Assembly (NCBI GenBank): GCA_029237695.1
Contig: CM055273.1
Coordinates: 57,711,968 to 57,775,967, forward strand
DNA: 64,000 bases
Direction of reading: 5' to 3'
DNA from: Conchocele bisecta
Taxonomy: Eukaryota; Mollusca; Bivalvia; Lucinida; Thyasiridae
Made by a program: the position numbers and the translations under genes. This document shows, in pieces, positions 51,350 through 60,545 of this stretch. The notes beneath the pieces were generated by a model. The model was not told the origin of the DNA, did not search any database, and saw only the letters and a list, made by a program, of their open reading frames with translations. Within the stretch, counting starts at the first letter, position 1, and each line of letters starts with the position of its first letter.

Positions 51350-52755
51350 TGTCTGAATTCGCCGTCTCTTTCAGTCACACGTGCTTTGCACACGGTTTGC
51401 TTATTTTTGACAGTGCATGCCCAGTCAGTAGCTGTTTTTCTGACTTTACTAATAACATACGTGTAACCTGCCCTATTTACGAGTTTCGGCCGCCCTCTCT
51501 GTGTGGAAGACGCCATAAGCTGCCATGCAGGAACGTCATCAGAGTCAGAACCATGCTCTGACGGGTCAGCGGGATCTTCTTCCATCATCGAAGACTCGTT
51601 AAATATGTCAGGTTGATCGATATCCATAGCTACTGATGCTGGTTCAGCCAAGAAACTGGGATCGGGGGCCGATTGTGTACTCAGGTCTGCAACGTTTGAT
51701 AGGTCTTGAAAATTGGCAGCTGCAACATCTACCAGTATTTCCAAATCCATATTGTCTGAAGCCGACGGCGAGGCATTTCTAGTTGTGACGTTTGGAGTTG
51801 AAGTCGCGACTTTGTTTGTGTCTGCAATGTTATTTGTAACGTTGCACCTTGTAAAACTGGTAGTGGGGAATATGATGGGAGTGGTGATCGCGATAGGGGT
51901 GACTTTGCTCCTTGTTACCATGGCAGTGGGGAATATGTTGGGTGTGGGGATCGCGAGAGGGTTGACAGCCGAATGTAGTTTTCGGCCTGTACTCTTGGTA
52001 CACTGACCACGTCTTCCGCGTTTCCGTCCACGAAATAACGATGGCTTGCCACTGCCTCTCTTCTTTTTGGTCAACCACAGATTGTCCCTTTTTACCGATT
52101 CTGGGTCTGTATCAATGTGATGGTGGTCATCTGTGGATGGTGTATCATGTATGTTCAATACCGCAGCAAAGTGCGTTGCGGTGTCCGACTGACCTGGAAG
52201 ACTGTGAAACCACATAACGGCTAGCGTTGCATTTTTCTGATCCGGAGCAACATTTGATTCGAATGTTCTATTTAGGGCTCTGTATGCAGCATCTTCTTTA
52301 CCGTCAATTAATGGGTAAATCACGCGTATAGGACGTCGTATCACATCGCATAGTGCCAGTACTGACCATTCGTTTGCGGAACCGCCAATTAGGCCTGTAT
52401 TCAAACATGTGGACGCGTAGGTGGGCGACAATGGTTGTACCAAACGCCTCATTGGATGGCACATATACAAGTTCACGTTTTTCAGTAATTGTATGCACGT
52501 AAGGTATCGCAGTTTGATGGACAGCGACTCATTGCCAATGAGCTGTAATGACACGGCGTTGAATAGGCACCCTTCTGTTGTCTGGACTGGAGTTCCAGTC
52601 ACGCCTTCGACGAAGTCGCGGAGTACTGCGGCCGCCACTTGATCAGTGTCCTGTTGCATGTCGCCTGGCCTCTCGTGGTCAGTCCATGAATTTTCGAACA
52701 AGAATTCCCGGTCGACAGTGGCTTGCATCTGTGGCATGTCCTTCCTTCTCGCTGC
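51247..52755 (-). CDS. OTU/vertnin-like - FLYWCH protein, exon 2, fused to LINE tail
   Basis: From the acceptor at 52755 the frame opens AARRKDMPQMQ and runs 502 codons. Counting from the ATG at 52737: residues 40-195 look like an OTU-type cysteine-protease fold of the vertnin-like group, with EGCLFNAVSLQLIGNE (candidate Cys57), NEWSVLALCDVI, and THFAAVLN (candidate His189). Residues 222-244 are a basic nuclear-localisation-like stretch. 255-300 holds a twice-repeated IFPT...TR..VT segment. 328-402 is acidic. 412-462 is a FLYWCH zinc finger (RGRPKLVNRAGYTYVI, C441, C450). The FLYWCH domain is cut after GEFRH, and residues 463-496 are LINE C-terminus in frame. The genuine 3' end is therefore lost. 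It could be a domesticated or mobile-element gene; the protease activity is unproven. Confidence 0.8.
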   Translation of the reverse strand, partial: AARRKDMPQMQATVDREFLFENSWTDHERPGDMQQDTDQVAAAVLRDFVEGVTGTPVQTTEGCLFNAVSLQLIGNESLSIKLRYLTCIQLLKNVNLYMCHPMRRLVQPLSPTYASTCLNTGLIGGSANEWSVLALCDVIRRPIRVIYPLIDGKEDAAYRALNRTFESNVAPDQKNATLAVMWFHSLPGQSDTATHFAAVLNIHDTPSTDDHHHIDTDPESVKRDNLWLTKKKRGSGKPSLFRGRKRGRRGQCTKSTGRKLHSAVNPLAIPTPNIFPTAMVTRSKVTPIAITTPIIFPTTSFTRCNVTNNIADTNKVATSTPNVTTRNASPSASDNMDLEILVDVAAANFQDLSNVADLSTQSAPDPSFLAEPASVAMDIDQPDIFNESSMMEEDPADPSEHGSDSDDVPAWQLMASSTQRGRPKLVNRAGYTYVISKVRKTATDWACTVKNKQTVCKARVTERDGEFRHMLLRCPALHAVREQIYPEFRLEVQKGHMKCSLP

Positions 52756-52869
52756 CTGTATAAATTAAAAATAATATTATTGCATGTACATGGCTATACC
52801 CATATTGTCATGGTCAATGATGAATATGATACATGTAATAGCATACTTATTGCATGAGAGCCGTCATCT

Positions 52870-53230
52870 TTGATTTCAAGGTGGCCGCCATTACAAACAC
52901 ACTTTTTCTTTTTATCGATGTTGTAATGGCTACTATTTGTTCGACTGAAAAGTATGGATGGGTTTCGGCCCAATAAACAGACTTAAACTATCAAAATTGC
53001 AAAAGAAATGTAGTTAAATATATAGAACATTATTGCTAAATATCGATTTTGGCGACCATCTTAGATTTATGCAAGTTACGAAAAAAATCAATTTAATTTT
53101 AAAAGTTTCCAAATACGTCGATGCGGCCATACAATTCATTCTGGTAATTTAAATTACATATATATATCAGCTGACGGCAAATATGTAAATTCAGAGAAAA
53201 ATAGTGAAATTTTGCGGCCATCTTGGATTT
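52870..53230. repeat. Three AAGATGGCCGCC-type boxes at ~165-bp spacing
   Basis: caaggtggccgccatt (52877), ggcgaccatcttaga (53050) and gcggccatcttggat (53213) are spaced 173 and 163 bp, like the subterminal boxes of the 5.19-kb element in copy A. Confidence 0.6.
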
Positions 53231-53237
53231 CTTTTAC

Positions 53238-53725
53238 TTGGATACATATGGACACTGGGCCGGTAGATATGGACACATGGTAGGTGTACATGAAACCCAA
53301 ACAGGTGGATATAGCCACTAAAAAGTAGTAGCGGATTAGGCCGGAAGAAATGGACCATTATAGATCGACGTTGCCCTAGATGCGTATATATAAACCATAG
53401 ACAGGTACAAATGGTACGGGTATGGAAGGTCTTTGAGCCAATTCCCACCTTTAAATACAAGCATCGTCGTACAAATGGTAGATATTAACCCCGAGAGAAG
53501 CAGATATGAACCTAGACCGGTAGCTATGTACCATGGACAAGTAGATATGGACCCGAGATTGGTAGACATGGACCCAAGACATGCAGATATGGATAATGCA
53601 CATGTATATATGGAACCTATACTGATAAATACTGATTGTAGACATATGACTGGAAGGTATGGACCATGTGTATGTAGTTATGGACCTAGTACATGCTAAT
53701 GGTCCATATATATATACACAGGTAT
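53238..53725. repeat. Minisatellite of ggtagatatggacc
   Basis: About twenty degenerate copies of a 16-20 bp unit with (g/c)agatatggac(c/a). Spurious frames run through it on both strands. Confidence 0.82.
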
Positions 53726-53879
53726 ACATGTACCTTAGATGTGTAGGTTTGGCCGCTAGTAATGTATATAATGTATGTATATATATATAAAGTAACTACT
53801 GTCAGTTTAACCGATTTAATCACTCATCAGAAACCACATGGGGAATTATACGCTAGCCGTGGCATCTCTTTGAACTACG

Positions 53880-54200
53880 GTGTTCCGCTAAGGCCATCGT
53901 AATATCGCTATCGGGTCGATACTACGATAGTACGATGCTACGATTACGTTAGTACGATGGCGATAGTACGATACTACGATAAACAGTGTTCCGTTAAGGC
54001 CATCGTAATAATGCTATCGGGTCGATACTACGAGATCACGATACCACGATGATGATAGAACGATACTACGATGACGATAGTACGATATTATATCGTACTA
54101 TCGTCATCGTAGTATCGTGGTATAGCGTTATCGTCGTCGTGGTATCGTACTATCGCCATCATAGTATCGTGATCGTAGTATCGTAATATCGTCATCGGAG
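53880..54200. repeat. Self-complementary catcgtagtatcg field
   Basis: Two copies of gtgttccgctaaggccatcgtaat open the field (53879 and 53987). It continues as runs of tacgatactacgat on one side and atcgtagtatcgtg on the other, meeting near 54085. A large cruciform-forming element. Confidence 0.85.
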
Positions 54201-54349
54201 ACAGATACAGACTGCGCTGGTGGTCAATGTCCCAATTGCATACAAGTATTTATTTTGAACATAAAATAATAAAAAAAAAAAACAACGTATTTTCATCATG
54301 GCCCTGTAATAACGTGATTTGATTGAATTTATATGACGATACTATATAG

Positions 54350-54545
54350 GACCTGTATATGGGCCTTCTTGGCGGAGGAAGGCGACCGTATCACATATAC
54401 GACCGTTGTTGCCCCAGATCAGACTGCGCGGATCTTAATATAGGCCCCGGCTGAAAAATGGCCCTTACGACATATGTGACATGTGTTGCCCCAGATCAGA
54501 CTGCGCGGATCTCAATATGGACCCCGGTTGAGAAAAGGGCCCACT
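54350..54545. repeat. Tandem pair of a cagactgcgcggatct unit
   Basis: Two ~95-bp units share acgacatatgtgac... gttgccccagatcagactgc and aatat(a/g)g(g/a)ccccgg. Related sequence at 42600-42700. Confidence 0.8.
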
Positions 54546-54625
54546 GATCAGAGCATACACTGTTCGCCATTCCGTAAATGGAGTAGCAATAATGACACCA
54601 GCAGACGGATTATAATCTAATCATA

Positions 54626-55523
54626 CCCAGCTAGCAATCTACATGGGACCCATATGGGCCCCATATCCAATTTTATATGGGCCCCATGTGGGCTACCAAT
54701 ATGGGGCCTATATGGGTTTTACAAACGGGATTGGCATGGGTCCCATATGGGATACCCACATAGGTCCCACATAGGTCCCATATGGGTCCCATATAACATT
54801 GATATGGGACCTATATGGGACCCATATGGGTCCGATATAGAAATTGATATGGGACCTATATGGTTCCGATATAGATATTGATATGGGACCTATATGGGAC
54901 TCACATGGGTCCGATATAGAAATTGATATGGGACCTACATCGGACCCATATGGGTCCGATATAGAAATTGATATGGGACCTATATGGGACCCATGTGGGT
55001 CCCATATAGGTCCCATATCAACCAGCCCATATGGGCATACCCGTATATAGCGTTTTAATATGGGACCCGCATGGGACCCATATCAACCAGCCCATATCGA
55101 CATGCCCGTATATCGCCCACATAGGACCCATTATAGCGACTAGGCGTTATAATATGGGACCCGCATGGGACCCATATTAACCAGCCCATATGGGCCAGCC
55201 CGTATATAGCCCACATAGGACCCATTATAGCGAATATAGGCGTTATAATATGGGACCCACATGGGACCCATATTAATCAGTCCATATGGACCTGCCCATA
55301 TATAACCCACATATGACCCATTAGCGACTATGCGTTTTAATATGGGACCCACATGGGACCCATATCAACCAGCCCATATGGGCCTGCCCATATATAGCCC
55401 ACATATGACCCATTAGCGAATATGCGTTTTAATATGGGACCCACATGGGACCCATATCAACCAGCCCATATGGGCCTGCCCATATATAGCCCACATAGGA
55501 CCCATATGGGCTTGCGAGCTGGG
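54626..55523. mobile_element. TATGGG element, copy 2, with CCCAGCT termini
   Basis: Termini cccagctagcaa and ttgcgagctggg as in copy 1. The left half has ~54-bp units and the right half ~105-bp units in the same order; copy 2 has extra right-hand units. It lies in the PHD-OTU-FLYWCH intron. The flanks are ata and tac, so a TA duplication is possible. Confidence 0.9.
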
Positions 55524-55657
55524 TACTGTGTGTGCGCGCAAACGAAATAATCTCAAAATTATTGCTATTGTCTGAGGTACATTTTCCCATAATGACCATA
55601 ATGGGCCTTATATTGGTGGAGAAACATTATATTCTAATCGTGATGCTGGTGTTATTA

Positions 55658-55832
55658 AACAGACGGACGGACGGACGGAGACAGATACAGACAGGAGGAC
55701 GGACGGACGTCGGACGGACGGAAACATATACAGACAGGGGATGAACTAAGACAAACATACGGACGGACCGAGACAGTAGGACGGACGGACGGACGGACGG
55801 AGACAGACGACAAGACACACATGACGGACGGA
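55658..55832. repeat. (ggac)n / (gaca)n microsatellite
   Basis: Interrupted runs of cggacggacgga and agacagatacagacag. Spurious Ser/Pro/Val-rich frames lie on the minus strand. Confidence 0.92.
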
Positions 55833-55904
55833 AACAAGTTTAAACCCACACTCTCGCACACGCCGGTTGGAACGACAGTGATATGTGCATAATACGATAC
55901 GTAC

Positions 55905-56138
55905 CTTGTCTAATCATCTCATCCCTTTGTCATAATTAAAACTCCCGTCATTACGTCTGCATTGAATGCATAGGTAATCCAATTCCGAATCTGTCCATGC
56001 TTTTAATGTATCACTGTTCATGTTTTGACATTTGCGATGATTCCAGTTCTTACATTCTCCACATTTCAAGCAGTCTAAAGCACAGTTTAATTTGCATGTT
56101 CCACACGGAAACCGCTTCGGACGAGAAATGAATTCCAT
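55905..56138 (-). CDS. PHD finger exon 1 of the OTU-FLYWCH gene
   Basis: The ATG is at 56138 and 78 codons lead to the donor at 55905. A PHD finger fills residues 10-61: C12-C15, C26-C29, H34, C37, C57-C60 (KRFPCGTCK, CGECKNWNHRKCQ, YLCIQCRR). Codon 75 is TGA, just three codons before the donor, so as sequenced the protein would stop here. A CGA-to-TGA change is one possible cause. The phase at the junction fits exon 2 exactly (LDK then AARRKD). It lies inside the 6.36-kb insert of copy B. Confidence 0.72.
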
Positions 56139-57534
56139 ATTAATTAAAGTATGTTCAGTTCCACATGTTCAGTCGGAGACACGGTTGTCGAGTTATATAC
56201 TATGCATACTCGTATAATGGACACAGTACCATCGAACAGTTTTTATAGGCTGGAAGTTTCCAATTAATCGTCGCTTTACGACGTAATCAGTAGTAAGCAT
56301 GTCTGGCTTTAATTGATTTTGTATCAAATGAGGCAGACACCTTGCAATTTGTCAGTACTGTGCCGCTTCCACAAGTATGCTAATTCCTTTGAATACATGT
56401 ACATATGCGGCTGCAGATTAGTGGCATCAAAGAGACCGTGTGCCATTGATCATGTTCGCTGTTGGGAAAGCTTGCGAACGTACGGATCTTATCGTTCCCA
56501 ACCTGTGTAGAACAGGATCAGAATCACGACACGTGCATTCTCGTAGTCAGTCTATTGAATACTCATTGCTAATGTCTCGTCCACTGTTTGGCGAACGGTA
56601 TAGACCTGTTGCAGGCTTTATGCTATTTTTGATAGAATAGAAGCAAAAATCTGACAATAACTGCGAATATGAAAAACGGGGTTTTGTACATCATGTACAT
56701 ACGGCCTTGTGTTTGACTAGATTGAAATACTGACTTGCAGGTAGAATAATATATATTTTAAAGTATTAAACACACGTTTACGTGAGTGTGGGAATGTTTC
56801 TCGCTAATACACACTACACATTACCCATGGGCGGGGAAATCGGGTGCTAATAATTAGTAACCAGAGAATGTTGAAAATATGACGTTTTGTAGTAATAATA
56901 TTTTCGCGGTGAAATGGTATTATAATACAAATGTACTTACCTTAACGGTATAAGTATATATCGTTTAATAAGAATATAACATCAAATGACTGAATTCATT
57001 CACGGCGGAATAAGGATTATTGTCAGACTGGAGCGGATTTAACGTGTTAGATATCTCACGCCACCACACACACACTTCACACTGAAATTACGGCACATTG
57101 CTGTTGTGGGAATGCTCCCGGGGCGCAGTCGGACTGTGCACATCTGGCCAGACACTGGTTCACAGCAAACACGGCCAGGACAGTTAATGCAAATCGATAC
57201 TCAGTCTATGGATTTGACATGTTGTCAGTTGTGTTCCTAACAGAACAGAACAGAATAAGAATATATACAATACATTTAGAAATTCGTAAATGAGACGCGC
57301 CATGAGATGGCGTACATTCGGACATTTTGGAATTTCGCCGTCAATGATTTTGAAAATTGAACATATTTTTAAGTTAAACATTTTTATAAAGAATATACAT
57401 TCATTCGTGTAAATTAATTCATAACAATGTCGGGTCTACGCATCGGGATATGTTATAGTAGGTGAGTTTGGACTTTACTAAACGTATTACAAATGGTTTC
57501 CTGTAATGTACACATGTATATATCTATCTATCTA
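56139..57534. other. 5' flank of the PHD gene, no exon found
   Basis: Unique sequence. 56800-57100 is G/C-richer with acacactacac words, a possible promoter area for the PHD gene, but there is no specific motif. Confidence 0.45.
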
Positions 57535-57535
57535 T

Positions 57536-57706
57536 TGTCCGACAACAGGCGGTGAGTTGTCCCGAGACAGGCGGTGAGTTGTCCAAATAATGGCGGTGAG
57601 TTGTCCAAAAAAGGGCGGTGAGATGTCCAAAAACTGGCGGTGAGATGTCCAAAAATATCGCATTTTACTGGCGTTGACTTGGTTAGGCGGTGACTTGTCT
57701 TGTTAC
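57536..57706. repeat. 21-bp tandem repeat at the insert border
   Basis: About seven copies of ggcggtgagttgtccaaaaa. The array ends at the exact point where LINE sequence resumes (57712). Confidence 0.85.
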
Positions 57707-57711
57707 CCGTG

Positions 57712-57845
57712 GGGTCACCTGTGTACTGGCTAAACCGAATTTTGTTGGTTTGGAATAAGTATGTTCCTGTTACCAGTCTTGCCTTTGTTATACGCTTTCT
57801 CACGTCGCCGACGATGGAGTCGAGAGTACCCCACACGTGGTGTGG
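57712..57845 (-). pseudogene. LINE ORF2 C-terminal tail (copy B, 5' part)
   Basis: Reads VRKRITKARLVTGTYLFQTN to RFSQYTGD, the counterpart of 10778-10905. The zinc-knuckle segment (about 42 bp in copy A) is missing, replaced by the inserted segment. Confidence 0.85.
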
Positions 57846-57981
57846 ATGTCGTATTAGCTATTATAATTAGTCCCAGGCAAATTCCAGAGTCAGATGTTTT
57901 GTCGATTACTTCCCTTGGATTGCTCTTCAAATGGCTGCGCCCAGTGACACCACTTGCAAATGATTATGCAACGCAGCTGCG

Positions 57982-58186
57982 ATGGATTCGCTAAGGCACG
58001 AGTCTTACATGTGCTGTAAAATCGAATTAATTGACAATGTCAGTTATGAAGCATTCTTCAATAAGTATATGCTGCCCAACAAGCCCTGTATATTCAAATC
58101 AGAGAATACTAAGCTGTGGGCCAGTCGTCGAGATTGGGTGACAGATGGCGGGAATCCAGATTTCACGGCTCTCCATGAACGTTTTG
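57982..58186 (+). CDS. JMJD4: JMJD4 exon 1, copy B (partial gene)
   Basis: 205 nt from ATG to TTTTG|gtattt, the same length as copy A. FFNKYMLPNKPCIF, LWASRRDWVTDGGNPDF and LHERFG match the JMJD4 N-terminus; the NPDF here is closer to the family (RPDF in human) than copy A. The JmjC core would be encoded downstream, but no further exon was found up to 64 kb. The gene may continue past the right edge. JMJD4 hydroxylates a lysine of eRF1 and supports translation termination. An upstream frame of the same transcript is not evident, since LINE sequence starts 137 bp before. Confidence 0.72.
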
Positions 58187-58345
58187 GTATTTGTCGACCC
58201 CCCGCCCAGCCTCGATGTCCATTTTTTTAGCAAAAAAGCATGCATCCGGACCCCCCTAGATACCTCAGGTCCCTTGGGCCATCGAAACGACTCGCCCTTC
58301 AAACGGGTCTGGCTACGGGCCTGCATAATACAGTCGTGATCACAG

Positions 58346-58712
58346 GGGCCGCACGATTCATCCAAATCCTCCACAAATCCTCATTTTCCCCCCAAATCCT
58401 CCCCAAACCCTCATGTAATGAATAAGTTATCCAATTAATATGTCTCAAAACCTTTTAATATCGTTCTTAAGAAGTTATTGAACCCGATTTGAAAACGTTT
58501 TTATGGTAAAAAGAGTCTTATTTCGATGTTTTAATTTAACTTAGGCATTCTAGCAGCCAAGGGAGATCATCCAAAATTCAAATCGGGTTCAATAACTTCT
58601 TAAGAACGATATTAAAATGTTTTGAGACATACTAATTGGATAAGTTATTCATTACATGAGGACTTGGGGGAAAATGAGGATTTGGGGAGGATTTGGGTGA
58701 ATCGTGCGCCCG
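58346..58712. mobile_element. hAT-like MITE with 8-bp duplication
   Basis: gatcacag flanks both sides. The ends gggccgcacgattcatcc and ggtgaatcgtgcgcccg are inverted, and the arms run ~150 bp inward. Copy A lacks it. The 8-bp duplication fits the hAT superfamily. Confidence 0.88.
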
Positions 58713-59887
58713 GATCACAGGGCTACTAAAATAATTCCATTGTATTCAATCTGTATAGATAGAGTCGTGTTATACTACATGAATTCAAGTGGGTGGGGGA
58801 TATTCAACATTGCCTGTGGTCATGATGGCTTACTCTTGAAAAGTGGCATTTTCCTGTGGAATTTTCTAAAAACAGTGATAAAGTATCATTTTTATTGACA
58901 AAATTCATGAATATCTGAGAAAAATAAACATTTTGTTTTGGTAAACAATTGTATTATTGAAATCAACTATATAATTCTGGTGTATGTTTGTAAACTACAG
59001 GGATCCTCCATATTATCGGACAAAAATGGCAGTTTTTTATAAAAGATATTTTTCTTAAAATAGCAGCTACGGGCATGAACTTTTCACAAAAAAATTGTCA
59101 GGTTTTGCTCTCTCGACGCAAGTAAACTATTTAGCAAAATATGCCATCTTTCTCACTTAAAATTGGGTCAGAGCATCAGTCGTAAGATTGCCCCAAAATT
59201 AACATCTACAATCAGTTATCCGGACAAAAGTATAATCGTCTTATAACTTCTATTCTCACATTGAAATCATAAGTTTATCGCCTGTAAGCCAGTGTAAACA
59301 TCATTGTGTAGTTCCGCAGAAAAATCAGTCACCCTTCGCTTTTTGGAAAACACCATATTTATAGAAGTTATTGTATTTATAGAACAACTCGGTAATGATG
59401 TAATGGACACACTCGATTGTGTCCCCCGCGCGACTTTTGATGTTGTAAACAACTTGTGGACAGAGTTGGGGAATTTTTTCAGCAAATTTTACTAAAATGT
59501 TTACCTTGACGACATATTCTTCACACTGGTATGGAAACAGCAAGCAGCTGCGTGACTTATGTATTCGTTGCAATATCGGATCAAAATAATGCGCTTAATT
59601 TACAGGTATTTTCATTTGTCCGATAAACTGATTGTCCGGATAACTGGTATGACCCCTGTAGGGTTCAATCCAAGTGTTTATATTATCCCGTCAACACAGT
59701 GCGTATGTGCCGTGAAACACGGTGCCGTTGAACATTTTTGATATCCTGTCAATACGACCTAATCACTGCGTATGGATATGTGTGCGGTTGTCACTACCGG
59801 TAGTCAATTCTCCGATTTGGAGGATGCGACTGGGGTTATTTTTTGCATTTTAAAGCTATTTGTAATGTTGACGGGATAAATAGAATA

Positions 59888-60015
59888 GTAGGTTAGTGCA
59901 GTGAATGTGAAAAACATATCTGGCGCTGTACGGAAACAGGATGTGCTCGGCAGAGCCTCGCCCAACCTCTTTCCTAAGCCTTGCCAGATATGTTTTCCCA
60001 TTCACGGCACTAGCC
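59888..60015. mobile_element. MITE with TIR gtaggttagtgc, copy B
   Basis: It opens gtaggttagtgcagtgaa and closes ggcactagcct. Counterpart of 12483-12605. The inverted second copy of A is absent here. Confidence 0.8.
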
Positions 60016-60545
60016 TAAATGCTATTATGCACATTTTTACTGTGTAGCGTGGTGTAGCGATATAGTGCAACCTATTGCCTTTAAAGCAGAAAACATGCAG
60101 CTATTCAGAAACCAGTCAGTCGATCAAATATATCTTAGACTTCTAGCAAACAGTTAACAGTGTAATTATCAGGCTGCATGAGTTTTCCAGCAGATCAGGA
60201 GGTAGATTGTAACAAAGAATCATTTCTAATATAAATAATAGGGCAGGATATTTTTGTGATGCTGTCACAAACGAGACCCACCCATTGGTGGATGTTATTG
60301 TCAGGCCTGTCACTGGACATACGCAAGTACGCACGTGTGTATCATTGCATGCTACGCTCACTCGAGTTGCCCATGTTCCACCGGACACGTAAAGAAAATA
60401 TTTTCATATGGTGCGTATCATCAAAAAAGCTCAAGCGACGGCCCTGATTTTCGGGTACATTTTACGAATGATAACATGAATTTATCTGTACACAAACCAG
60501 TCCGGCAGTATGGAATCGTTTTCCAGTTCGGTTTTATGCATGTCA
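60016..60545. other. Gene-free stretch
   Basis: No exon. 60020-60060 (tgctattatgcacatttttactgtgtagcgtggtg) matches 39805-39850, a short dispersed repeat. Confidence 0.5.

Larger units (their letters stand above)
52756..55904 (-). other. Intron of the PHD-OTU-FLYWCH gene
   Basis: The donor is GACAAG|gtacgt (55905) and the acceptor tttatacag (52756-52758); both sides are phase 0. The 3.15-kb intron contains three ggcggccatcttgga-type boxes (52877, 53050, 53213), a minisatellite, a self-complementary catcgtagta field, a TATGGG element and a (ggac)n run. Confidence 0.65.
47342..60010. repeat. Duplicon copy B (direct repeat of 2671-12605)
   Basis: Same order and orientation as copy A. Relative to A it has an internal ~160-bp tandem duplication (48070-48380), a 646-bp MITE, a SINE, a ~31-bp palindrome, a 6.36-kb insert in the LINE tail, and an hAT-like MITE. 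It keeps ~70 bp lost from A near 49610-49680. Confidence 0.93.

Noticed and set aside
55627..55861. Ser/Pro/Val-rich frames
   Set aside because: Translation of the (ggac)n microsatellite.
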